Positions 43,523 through 50,435 of a DNA stretch of 64,000 bases are shown here, piece by piece. The notes below the pieces were generated by a model. It was not told the DNA's origin. It did not search any database and worked only from the letters and a program-made list of their open reading frames with translations. Position numbers and translations under genes: made by a program. The DNA comes from Bordetella ansorpii (GTDB lineage: Bacteria; Pseudomonadota; Gammaproteobacteria; Burkholderiales; Burkholderiaceae_B), in NCBI RefSeq assembly GCF_900078705.1, contig NZ_FKIF01000008.1, positions 62,001 through 126,000 of the forward strand. Reading direction: 5' to 3'. Within the stretch, counting starts at the first letter, position 1; each line of letters starts with the position of its first letter.

Positions 43523-44350
43523 TCAGGCTTTCAACTGGCGCATGCCATCGGCCAGCAGCCAGAGGGCGCGATTCAGTCGGATGTTTTGGTCGATGCCCTG
43601 CACCGGGCGGGTTTGCTGCCGGCGTCCGTTGGCGCTGCGCCCGCGCAGGCCGCCTTGGGTCAGGTTCTCTTGCGTGCGGTTGAACACGCTCCACAAGTCC
43701 GGGCGGCGGTCATCAAAGCGGCGCGGCATCAGGATTTGCGATTCGGTGATGGGTGCGGGCTTGTCCGGGTCGTCGTATTTCAGGGCCAGCGCGGCGCGGG
43801 CGAACACTTCGGCCTCGCCTTCGTCCAGCGTGATGCCGCGCATCAGGTCGCGGGATTCCTTCACCCGGTCGAAGCCGCTCAACACTTCGTAAGCACCTTC
43901 GATGACGGAACCGGCCACGTCGCCTTTGTGGGGCACACGCACATCGGCCACGGTGTCGCCACACACAAGGCCATTGCTGCACACGAATCGGAACATTCCG
44001 GCCAGCATCTGATAGCTGCTCGTGCCATCGTGCGAGTTCAGCAACACAATTTCATTGGCTTCCGCGCCGTTGATCTGGCTGGCGTGGCGCAGGCGCAGCA
44101 TGTGTTTTGTGTGCTCGCGCTTACCTTGGTCGCGCACGCGGGTCTGCGTCACCATGAAGGGCTGGAACCCTTCTTTGCGAAGCTCGGCCAGCACGGCGGC
44201 GGTGGGGATATAGGCGTAACGCTGCGAACGGCTTTCATGCGGCGCGTCCGCGAAGATGGACGGCGCTACGCGGTGAATCTGGTCATCGGTCAGCGGGTAG
44301 TCGCTGCGCAGCGAGGGGGAACGGGAAGCGAATCGGGATGCGAGTTGCAT
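43523..44350 (-). CDS. DUF932 family ICE protein
   Basis: 275 residues, recognised by RYAYIPTAAVLAELRKEGFQP, EIVLLNSHDGTSSYQMLAGMFRFVCSNGLV and NRALWLLADGM. DUF932 is a phage/plasmid family of unknown function. It lies 80 bp upstream of the ParB-like gene in the same direction and is preceded by a 700-bp gene-free region. Confidence 0.88.
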   Translation of the reverse strand: MQLASRFASRSPSLRSDYPLTDDQIHRVAPSIFADAPHESRSQRYAYIPTAAVLAELRKEGFQPFMVTQTRVRDQGKREHTKHMLRLRHASQINGAEANEIVLLNSHDGTSSYQMLAGMFRFVCSNGLVCGDTVADVRVPHKGDVAGSVIEGAYEVLSGFDRVKESRDLMRGITLDEGEAEVFARAALALKYDDPDKPAPITESQILMPRRFDDRRPDLWSVFNRTQENLTQGGLRGRSANGRRQQTRPVQGIDQNIRLNRALWLLADGMRQLKA

Positions 44351-44692
44351 GGTCTTTCTCCTGACGAAAAGGGTTTGCTGTTCACACCGCACACCGGATT
44401 CCTAGATTCGGAGCCCAGCCTTTCGGCTGTTCGGTGCGGTCGGCACGAGGAACCCGGTTGGCCCTGTTGCCACCGTCTTTCCTGAGTTCATCGCCCGCGG
44501 CCAAAGGAGCGCGCGGACGGGGGCCGTCAAGGAAACAAGCGCGGGGTTGGTGCGGCCCGCAGGCGCAGCCGAGGACACGGCCCTGCGCGCCTTGACGGCA
44601 CATGGAAGCGGGCTACGGTCGCGGACAAGGTGATGAAGTCAGGGGAGACGGCTGGACATGGCAACGGCCGCCCTTGTGTGACGAACCGCACG

Positions 44693-44795
44693 GCAAGCGA
44701 AGCGCGCAGGCCCGGATCTGGAAGCCGGGCCGGAGGCGTCAGCCGAGCGGAGCGAGGGAACGATGGAAGCCCGTCAGGGGCGAAACCCCGCAGGG
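44693..44795 (+). repeat. ICE hairpin element, copy B
   Basis: GCAAGCGAAGCGCGCA, stem GGCCCGG-ATCTGGAAG-CCGGGCC (44709-44731), then GGAGGCGTCA and a tail with GGAAGCCCGTCAGGGGCGAA. Same flanks as copies A, C and D with a different, self-complementary stem. Confidence 0.7.
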
Positions 44796-45004
44796 GGTTC
44801 GATGCGCAGCACGACAGCGCGACCGGCCATGTTTCTTGGCCGGGGACGCCCATGCAGTCGTGGAGATGCAGCGTGGATCTTCTGTGGTTGATAAGCAGTC
44901 TTTGCGGCATCGGTATTGCCGCGCCGGCGCAGCCGGGGCGGCGAGCGTGCAGGGGTGCCAAGCAAAGCGCGGCGGGGATAGCCCGCAGGGCTTTCCCCTG
45001 GAGG

Positions 45005-45049
45005 GCAAGCGCCAGCGCGCAGCGCCCCGTCGGGGCGCGAAGGCGTCAA
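45005..45049 (+). repeat. ICE hairpin element, copy C (core only)
   Basis: GCAAGCGCCAGCGCGCA, stem GCGCCCC-GTC-GGGGCGC (45022-45038), then GAAGGCGTCAA. It abuts the stop codon of the minus-strand gene at 45050. The extended 3' part seen in A and D is missing. Confidence 0.7.
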
Positions 45050-45328
45050 TCAGGCCGAGTCATCAGAGCGCAGGCAGGATTCCGAAACCGGCATCAAAGG
45101 CGATGACGAGTTCAGCAGATAACGCGCACCGAGCGCGTACAGCCCTGAAGGCCCAGCAGGCTGGTAGAACCCGGTGACACGGCGCCGGAACTGCAAACCG
45201 GCCTCGTTCGTGTAGATCACCGCGTCGCCGATGTTGAAGCGCAAAGGCTGGCTGTTCTCCGGCGCGAACGGCTTGAGCGCATCGTGCTGCGCCGTGATTT
45301 CGATGATCCAATCGTGATGGCTGCTCAT
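45050..45328 (-). CDS. Hypothetical ICE protein with structured leader
   Basis: 92 residues, family not recognised. MSSHHDWIIEITAQHDALKP is followed by FNIGDAVIYTNEAGLQFRRRVTGFYQP and YALGARYLLNSSSPLMPVSES. The middle looks like a small beta-rich domain. It is supported by a good ATG with GGAGA nearby and by a 145-nt leader nearly the same as the one before radC. Confidence 0.65.
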   Translation of the reverse strand: MSSHHDWIIEITAQHDALKPFAPENSQPLRFNIGDAVIYTNEAGLQFRRRVTGFYQPAGPSGLYALGARYLLNSSSPLMPVSESCLRSDDSA

Positions 45329-45352
45329 GGCATTGATCTCCAGAAAGGTTGC

Positions 45353-45497
45353 CGGGCGGAATTGCCCGACCCTTCCGGGGCACGGCGCAGCGCAAGCAGT
45401 CAGGGGGTCAACGACGGCCGCCAGGCCGCAAGCGTGTAGGCACGCGCTGCCATTGACGGCGAGAACGCCGTGGCACGATGAAGGGAACAGCAAGACC
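45353..45497 (-). ncRNA. Structured leader RNA, copy 1 (radC-motif-like)
   Basis: On the minus strand, upstream of the hypothetical gene. It shares most of its length with 47792-47938. Hairpins: CGGCG-TTCT-CGCCG (same in both), GCGTG-CCTA-CACGC (compensatory change to GCGCGC-CGT-GCGCGC in copy 2), and GGGC-AATTCC-GCCC just before the start codon. The radC RNA motif is a known leader found before radC and other DNA-related genes of mobile elements; identity with it is likely but from memory. Confidence 0.65.
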
Positions 45498-45614
45498 CCC
45501 CATCTCTTCCACGAACCTTCGATGAACTGAATTTCCCAGACACTGTCTCGGAAATCCGAGACAGCGTTTTCATATTGGACGAGACGCCGCAAGGCGGCGC
45601 GATGCTCCGCGCGG

Positions 45615-46232
45615 TCAGCGCGCCCCGCGCGCCACCGCCAGCAAGACACCGAAGCCGACCAGCAGCCCGCCGAAGGCGCGGTCGATCCAGTGGCGCACGG
45701 CCAGCAGCCGGTCGCGCACGGCCCCGGCCGAGAAGCAAAGCGCCACGAGGCCGAACCAGGCCATGTGCGCAACCGAGATGAATGCGCCGTAGCCGATCTG
45801 CACCGCCAGCGGCGTGTCGGGCCGCACCACCTGCATGAACAGGCTGACGATGAACACTGTGGTCTTCGGGTTCAGCGCATTGGTCAGGAAGCCGGTACGC
45901 AAAGCCGCCATATCCGACAGCGGCGCCACGGTACTGTCGGCCAGCGCGCCGCTGGGCTTGGCGCGCAGCATCTTCACGCCGAGATAGATCAGATAGACGG
46001 CACCGACCAACTTGATGGCGTTGAACAGCCATAGAGACTGCTGGATCAGCAAGCCCACGCCCACGAGTGTGTAGGTGACATGCACCAGCACGCCCAGACC
46101 GATGCCCAAGGCCGTCAGCACACCGGCACGGCGCGAGAGCATCAGGCTGTTGCGCGTGACCATCGCAAAGTCTGGCCCAGGGCTGATGACGGCCAGCAAG
46201 GTGATTGTGATGACAGCTATCAGTTCGGTCAT
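45615..46232 (-). CDS. LysE/RhtB family amino-acid exporter
   Basis: 205 residues with six hydrophobic helices. It begins with the family pattern LLAVISPGPDFAMVTRNSLMLSRRAGVLTALGIGLG and has NALNPKT near residue 120. LysE/RhtB transporters export amino acids such as homoserine, threonine or lysine. It is divergent from a LysR gene 66 bp away. The pair lies between the two structured leaders and is probably inserted cargo. Confidence 0.88.
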   Translation of the reverse strand: MTELIAVITITLLAVISPGPDFAMVTRNSLMLSRRAGVLTALGIGLGVLVHVTYTLVGVGLLIQQSLWLFNAIKLVGAVYLIYLGVKMLRAKPSGALADSTVAPLSDMAALRTGFLTNALNPKTTVFIVSLFMQVVRPDTPLAVQIGYGAFISVAHMAWFGLVALCFSAGAVRDRLLAVRHWIDRAFGGLLVGFGVLLAVARGAR

Positions 46233-46263
46233 GGCGTATCCTGTCGAAGGTCAACGAATTAGC

Positions 46264-46285
46264 GAGATGCTACCGACAACATCTC
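46264..46285. promoter_or_regulatory. Candidate LysR operator between lysE and lysR
   Basis: GAGATG-10 bp-CATCTC inverted repeat in the 66-bp divergent region, 14 bp upstream of the lysR start. Confidence 0.5.
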
Positions 46286-46298
46286 CCGGTGAATAACG

Positions 46299-47222
46299 AT
46301 GTTTTCTGACAGGAATGGTGAGCTGGAATCACCATCGAGCGATTCGCGCCTGCCTTCGCTGCTGGCGCTGCGCTGCTTCGAGGCGGCAGCCCGGCTGGAG
46401 AATTTCAGCCGGGCCGCCGAGGATCTGCACCTGACCCACGGCGCGGTCAGCCGCGCCGTGCGCCTGCTCGAAGACGAGCTGGGCGTGGCCCTGTTCGAGC
46501 GGCGCAGCCGGCGCGTGTTCCTGACCGATGCCGGCCGCACGCTGGCGCGGGCCGTGGGCAATGGGCTGGATCTGATGCGGCAGGCCGTCGGCGAGCTGCG
46601 CGCCAGCGCCCGCCAGGGGCGGCGCTGGGTGCTGTCGTGCGAGCCGACGCTGCTGATGCGCTGGCTGATCCCGCGCTGGCCGGACTTCCAGGCCCGGCAT
46701 CCTGGGATCGACGTTCACCTGGTCGCCGGTGGCGGGCCGTTCTCCTTCGCCAGCGGCATCGACCTGGCCATCCGCCGCGACGATTTCCCCTGGCCCGAGG
46801 GCTACCACGCCGAACCCTTGTTCGCGGAGAAGGTCGGCCCGGTCTGCCGCCCCGACAAGGCGGCGGCCTGGTTCACCGCGAAGAAGGCCGGCGCCGCGCT
46901 CAAGCCCGGCGCACCGCGCCTGCACACGCGCACGCGGCCGGGCGCGTGGCCGGAGTGGGCGGCGGCCGCAGGCCAGCCCGCACCCGATGCGAAGGGGCAG
47001 ACCTTCGAGCACTTCTATTTCAGCTTGCAGGCGGCCGTGGCCGGCCTGGGCGTGGCGGTCGGCCCGTGGCATCTGGTGCGCGACGATCTGGACAGCGGCG
47101 TGCTGGCCGCGCCGCTGGGTTTCGTGGAGGACGGCTCGCGCTACTGCTTGTTGTCGCCACGGCCCTTGCAGCCCGATAGCCCGCAGGCTGATTTGCTGGC
47201 ATGGCTACGGGCAATGGCATAG
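46299..47222 (+). CDS. LysR-family regulator (GcvA-like) of lysE
   Basis: 307 residues. The HTH (LRCFEAAARLENFSRAAEDLHLTHGAVSRAVRLLEDELG, about 20-65) has the GcvA-subgroup pattern, followed by a substrate domain with SCEPTLLMRWLIPRWPDFQARHP. Divergent from the LysE-type exporter, which it most likely controls in response to an amino acid. It converges with radC, 41 bp apart. Confidence 0.88.
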   Translation: MFSDRNGELESPSSDSRLPSLLALRCFEAAARLENFSRAAEDLHLTHGAVSRAVRLLEDELGVALFERRSRRVFLTDAGRTLARAVGNGLDLMRQAVGELRASARQGRRWVLSCEPTLLMRWLIPRWPDFQARHPGIDVHLVAGGGPFSFASGIDLAIRRDDFPWPEGYHAEPLFAEKVGPVCRPDKAAAWFTAKKAGAALKPGAPRLHTRTRPGAWPEWAAAAGQPAPDAKGQTFEHFYFSLQAAVAGLGVAVGPWHLVRDDLDSGVLAAPLGFVEDGSRYCLLSPRPLQPDSPQADLLAWLRAMA

Positions 47223-47263
47223 CCGGAATCGGGCGCAGCAAAAAGGGGCCGAAGCCCCTTCGC

Positions 47264-47773
47264 TCAAAGCAGGCCGCGTTCGGCAAACGATGTGGTGTCG
47301 CCGCCAGCGACGATGACGTGATCGAGCACGCGCACGTCCACCAGGCCCAGCGCCTGCTTGAGCCGCGCGGTCAACGCCCGGTCGGCCGCGCTCGGCTCCG
47401 GGTTCCCGCTCGGATGGTTGTGACTGACGATCACCGCTGCCGCGTTGAGCCGTAGGGCTTCCTTGACCACTTCGCGCGGATACACCGATGCGCCGTCGAT
47501 CGTGCCGCGAAACATCTCCCGGTACTCGATCAGCCGATGCTGCGTGTCCATGAACAGCACCGCGAAAACTTCATGCTCGAAGCCGGCCAGCTTGGTGCGC
47601 AGGTAGTCCTTGACCGCTGCCGGCGAAGTGAACTCGGCACCGCGCTGCATTTTCTGGTCGATGACCTGGCGTGCGGCTTCCAGAATGTCGTCGGCCGACG
47701 CCGGCAGATAGCGCCCCAGGGCATCGCGCACCATGAGGAAGGAATCGAACGAGGGAAAGGACAGTTGCGACAT
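47264..47773 (-). CDS. radC: RadC-family JAMM-domain protein
   Basis: 169 residues, the short form made of the JAB/MPN domain only. Metal site residues are in HNHPSGNPEPSAAD. It lacks the N-terminal HhH region of chromosomal RadC. Such short versions are common in ICEs and prophages; despite the name, a DNA-repair role is not supported, and roles in antirestriction or regulation have been suggested. It has a structured leader upstream. Confidence 0.9.
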   Translation of the reverse strand: MSQLSFPSFDSFLMVRDALGRYLPASADDILEAARQVIDQKMQRGAEFTSPAAVKDYLRTKLAGFEHEVFAVLFMDTQHRLIEYREMFRGTIDGASVYPREVVKEALRLNAAAVIVSHNHPSGNPEPSAADRALTARLKQALGLVDVRVLDHVIVAGGDTTSFAERGLL

Positions 47774-47791
47774 GATCGTGCTCCGGTTGCT

Positions 47792-47938
47792 CGGGCGGAA
47801 TTGCCCGGAACCGGGTTCAGCACGGCGCAGCGCAAGCAGTCACAAGGTCGAAGACGGCCGCCAGGACGCAAGCGCGCACGGCGCGCGCAGCCTTTGACGG
47901 CGAGAACGCCGTGGTACGGTGAAGGGAACAGCAAGACC
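47792..47938 (-). ncRNA. Structured leader RNA of radC, copy 2
   Basis: On the minus strand, ending about 19 nt before the radC ATG. Same three-hairpin plan as copy 1, with the middle stem changed to GCGCGC-CGT-GCGCGC, so pairing is kept while sequence differs. Placement before radC fits the radC RNA motif. Confidence 0.7.
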
Positions 47939-47972
47939 GCCTACCCCCGCCTACTGCACACACCCGCTTTGG

Positions 47973-48080
47973 GCAAGCGCAGCGCGCAGGCCCGCGAGGG
48001 CCGAAGGCGTCAGGGGTCAAAGCCGGATGGCCGTGATTCGGCACGAAGTACGGGGCGCAGCCCGCGAACCCGACGGCGGC
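47973..48080 (+). repeat. ICE hairpin element, copy D
   Basis: GCAAGCGCAGCGCGCA, stem GGCCC-GCGA-GGGCC (47989-48002), then GAAGGCGTCA and the extended part in common with copy A (AAGCCGGATGGCCGTGA, GGGGCGCAGCCCG). It lies in the gap between the radC leader and the toxin-antitoxin genes. Confidence 0.75.
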
Positions 48081-48128
48081 ACGCCGGGACGCACGGATGC
48101 TGGTGATGGGGGGATCTGCGCGGAATTG

Positions 48129-48145
48129 TCGTATCAGTGATACGA
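48129..48145. repeat. Palindrome on one side of the toxin-antitoxin module
   Basis: TCGTATCA-G-TGATACGA, perfect 8-bp arms, inside ATTGTCGT-like flanks. A related palindrome is on the other side of the module at 48929-48961. Confidence 0.7.
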
Positions 48146-48180
48146 GAATCTGGACGGTCTGATCGCCGTCCATGCGGGCA

Positions 48181-48483
48181 TCAGATGATGGCCTGCAAAC
48201 CCTTGTCGGCGATGACGTTGAGCAGCTTGAGCGCCGGGCCGGTGGGATGGGTTTCGCCTTGCTCCCACTTGCGCACGGTGGATGCCGAGGTATGTAGGTG
48301 CAGCGCGAACACCGGCTGGCTGAACTTCAAGGCTTCGCGCAGGCGCTTGATGTCGGCCGCGCCGAACTCCCGCACCGGCGGCGGGCAGATGGCGTCAAAC
48401 TCGCGCATCGTCACCTTGCCGATCGCGCCGGCCTCAACGAGTGCGGCCATGTCGCCGCGCAGCGATTCAATGATCTTGCTCAC
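48181..48483 (-). CDS. Antitoxin with XRE domain (HigA/NadS-like)
   Basis: 100 residues. The C-terminal HTH (IKRLREALKFSQPVFALHLHTSASTVRKWEQGETHPTGPAL) is typical of antitoxins placed after a RelE-like toxin. It binds its own promoter with the toxin and neutralises it. The 5' end overlaps the toxin gene by 17 bp. Probably helps keep the ICE in the cell. Confidence 0.87.
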   Translation of the reverse strand: MSKIIESLRGDMAALVEAGAIGKVTMREFDAICPPPVREFGAADIKRLREALKFSQPVFALHLHTSASTVRKWEQGETHPTGPALKLLNVIADKGLQAII

Positions 48484-48850
48484 AATGCACCTCCACTAGA
48501 ACACCTGACTGCAATGCCTTCGCCAAGGCTTCGGCGGACAGTTCTAGGAACACCTTGCCGGCGAATTGCAGCGCCTTCTTCTCGTCCTGCGTGATGTTTG
48601 CCTTGTCGCTCTTGGGGAACCCATGCAGGAACACATAACAGCTACCAATCTTGGCCGACAGCAGTGTGCGGTAGCCGCCGCTCTTGCCGCTGCCGGGGCG
48701 GGCCACCCGCTTCTTGTAGAGGGAGCCGCCCAAGTCCGCGTCGATCAGACCGCTTTCCATTTCCGTGACCGCCTTGCACAAGGCAGCATCGGGCAGCTTC
48801 TCGCTCGCCTGCCACCGCGCAAAGTCCTTCCGCTTGAGGATGCGCGTCAT
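48467..48850 (-). CDS. RelE/HigB-type toxin
   Basis: 127 residues. It matches the RelE-like toxin family encoded ahead of an XRE antitoxin: RILKRKDFARWQASEKLPD, GLIDADLGGSLYKKRVARPGSGKSGGYRTLLSAK and YVFLHGFPKSDKANITQDE. These are ribosome-dependent mRNA nucleases in studied members. Toxin-first order and overlap with the antitoxin are typical of HigBA. The ribosome site AGGAGG is strong. Confidence 0.87.
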   Translation of the reverse strand: MTRILKRKDFARWQASEKLPDAALCKAVTEMESGLIDADLGGSLYKKRVARPGSGKSGGYRTLLSAKIGSCYVFLHGFPKSDKANITQDEKKALQFAGKVFLELSAEALAKALQSGVLVEVHCEQDH

Positions 48851-48861
48851 CTTGACCTCCT

Positions 48862-48886
48862 AACTATACCCGAAACGGGTATAGTT
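48862..48886. promoter_or_regulatory. Operator of the toxin-antitoxin operon
   Basis: Perfect 11-bp palindrome AACTATACCCG-AAA-CGGGTATAGTT, 12 bp upstream of the toxin ATG. It contains TATACC/TATAGT that can serve as the -10 box, so binding of the toxin-antitoxin complex would block transcription. Confidence 0.85.
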
Positions 48887-48928
48887 TTCAAGGCGTCGCC
48901 GTGGAGCCGCCCCGCAAGAGGCGGCACA

Positions 48929-48961
48929 CCCGATTGTCGTGACAGCGACACGACAATCGGG
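48929..48961. terminator. Perfect 13-bp inverted repeat after the integrase
   Basis: CCCGATTGTCGTG-7 bp-CACGACAATCGGG, between the integrase stop and the toxin promoter. It has no T-run, so terminator action is uncertain. Its arms resemble the palindrome at 48129-48145 (ATTGTCGT...CAG.GA.ACGA.AAT). Confidence 0.55.
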
Positions 48962-48989
48962 GCTGGCAAGGCGGGAGCATGGTCACCGG

Positions 48990-50195
48990 TCACGCCGTCG
49001 CCTCCGCAGCGCGGGATACGCCTGTGATCGTCTTGCGCCGGTTCGCCACCAGTTCGGCCGCTTCGCGCACCGGCTTGTCCTCGGTATGGACGTAGCGCAT
49101 GAACATCGCCAGGGTCTTGTGCGCCGTCAGCGCCATGCCCACTTTGACCGGGATGCCCGAGTTGGCAATGTCGGTCGCCGAGCGGTGGCGGATGCCGTGC
49201 GTGCCCACGTGGGACACGTCGGCGCGCTTGAGGATGCGCGTCCAGCCGCCGTAATACTCGCCTGTGGTCATGTGCTGCCCCGGATGGTTCGGTGACGGAA
49301 ACACATACGGGCATCCTTCTTGGCGGGGCGCGGTGGACAGCAGCCGATAGGCTTCCTCGCTCAATGGCTTGGACATGCCGCCGGTCTTGCTGTCGGGCCA
49401 GACCACGCGCCGGTTCTCCAGATCCACCCAATCCCATTGGAGCGTGACAATCTCGGAGCGCCGACCGGCGAACTCGAATTGCAACCGGATCGCCAGTGGC
49501 AGGACGGCATGATCCAGACCCAGCCCGTCGTTTTCCAGATAGTCGAGATACCGGAACAGCCTGCCCATTTCCTCGTCGCTGATGAGGTGGGTGGCCTTGC
49601 CGTTGGGGTACATCGGGACGTGTCGGCACGGATTGGTGCCGTCGGGACGGTAGCCCCACACCTCGGCCAGATTGAACATCTTGCGCATCACGCTGAACGT
49701 GCGGTTCGCGTCGGCCGGCTTGTGGGCCATCTTCTTCATCATCGTCGCCACGTCCGGGCGCTTCACGTCCTGCACCTTCATGCGGCCCAGCATCGGGATG
49801 ATGTTGTTGTCGATGCACTTCTGGTAGCCGACCTGCGTGCTGGGCTTGTTGCGCTGCTTGGAGTGATCCTCCATGAACTTCTTGCACAACTCCGCAACGG
49901 TAGGGGCAGATCGGGCTGCTGCCTTGTCGGCGGCTGGGTCGCCGCCCCGGCGCACCTGGGCCAGCCATTCCTGCGCCAGCGAGCGGGCCTGTTCGACGGT
50001 CAATTCCCCGTATAGGCCCAAGGCAGGCTTGCGGCGCTCCCCGGCATTCGTCCGGTACTGGAGCATGAACACCTTGCGGCCTGCTGGTGTAATCTTGCAC
50101 AAGAAGCCGGGCACCAGGGTATCCCTGAGTTCGACAGCCTGCGCTTGGGGTTGTGCCGCATCGACTGCGGACTTGGTGAGCTTGATCTTCGCCAT
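48990..50195 (-). CDS. int: Tyrosine integrase of the ICE (Tn4371 type)
   Basis: 401 residues. The N-terminal DUF4102-like arm-binding domain (KLTKSAVDAAQPQAQAVELRDTLVPGFLCKITPAGRK) is followed by core-binding and catalytic domains with R245 (AGRRSEI), H333-x-x-R336 (HGIRH), H359 (TAHKT) and Y368 (FMRYVH). ATG 50195 has GAGGAG upstream. It lies 176 bp from the attachment repeat and catalyses integration and excision at TTTTTCAT. Confidence 0.93.
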   Translation of the reverse strand: MAKIKLTKSAVDAAQPQAQAVELRDTLVPGFLCKITPAGRKVFMLQYRTNAGERRKPALGLYGELTVEQARSLAQEWLAQVRRGGDPAADKAAARSAPTVAELCKKFMEDHSKQRNKPSTQVGYQKCIDNNIIPMLGRMKVQDVKRPDVATMMKKMAHKPADANRTFSVMRKMFNLAEVWGYRPDGTNPCRHVPMYPNGKATHLISDEEMGRLFRYLDYLENDGLGLDHAVLPLAIRLQFEFAGRRSEIVTLQWDWVDLENRRVVWPDSKTGGMSKPLSEEAYRLLSTAPRQEGCPYVFPSPNHPGQHMTTGEYYGGWTRILKRADVSHVGTHGIRHRSATDIANSGIPVKVGMALTAHKTLAMFMRYVHTEDKPVREAAELVANRRKTITGVSRAAEATA

Positions 50196-50370
50196 GATGA
50201 CTCCTCGGAAAGACCCGATTCCCAAGAGCCTCATAGGGGCCACCAGCAGGGAAGTCAGGTCAGGTTTCGGAAAGCACCGGCATATGTTGAACTCGCCTAA
50301 GTTATTGATAAACCTGCTGTATCGAGTCTAGGCGTGTACCAACGAACTGCGGTACTGGAGTCATGGTGAA

Positions 50371-50378
50371 ATGAAAAA
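50371..50378 (-). other. ICE attachment repeat, integrase-side end
   Basis: Second copy of ATGAAAAA (TTTTTCAT on the minus strand). It directly follows the stem of the histone-gene terminator, so the attachment core is that terminator's T-run. Confidence 0.85.
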
Positions 50379-50401
50379 GCCGCCCGGCATTGCCAGGCGG
50401 C
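50374..50401 (-). terminator. Intrinsic terminator of the histone H1-like gene
   Basis: On the minus strand, GCCGCCTGGCA / TGCCGGGCGGC (one mismatch, tight loop) followed by TTTTTCAT. It lies 35 bp after the histone stop. The T-run is the ICE attachment site and is regenerated by the duplicated octamer. Confidence 0.85.
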
Positions 50402-50435
50402 CTTGGGGTCTTGCAGGCGCGGTGACGCAGTCCGA

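Larger units (their letters stand above)
44351..45049. other. 699-bp gene-free, hairpin-rich region
   Basis: No credible protein gene. On the plus strand it contains hairpin-element copies B (44693) and C (45005). Further inverted repeats are CCGGCCA-TGTTTCT-TGGCCGG (about 44822-44842) and AAAGC/GGCTTT-type pairs near 44980-45000 (GGGGATAGCCC-GCA-GGGCTTTCCCC). On the minus strand it must include the DUF932 promoter. Confidence 0.55.
4758..50378. mobile_element. Tn4371-family integrative and conjugative element, complete
   Basis: It is bounded by direct repeat ATGAAAAA at 4758-4765 and 50371-50378, the reverse complement of TTTTTCAT, the attachment core I recall for Tn4371-family ICEs. All expected modules are present in family order on the minus strand: integrase next to one end, toxin-antitoxin, radC, ParB-like, DUF736, DUF2958, DUF2285, AlpA-like, repA, parA, traF, relaxase, traG, trbBCDEJLFGI. 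The genes immediately outside (yggT, histone H1-like) are ordinary chromosomal genes. No tRNA is involved. Cargo lies between traI and traG and between radC and the DUF932 block. Confidence 0.93.
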
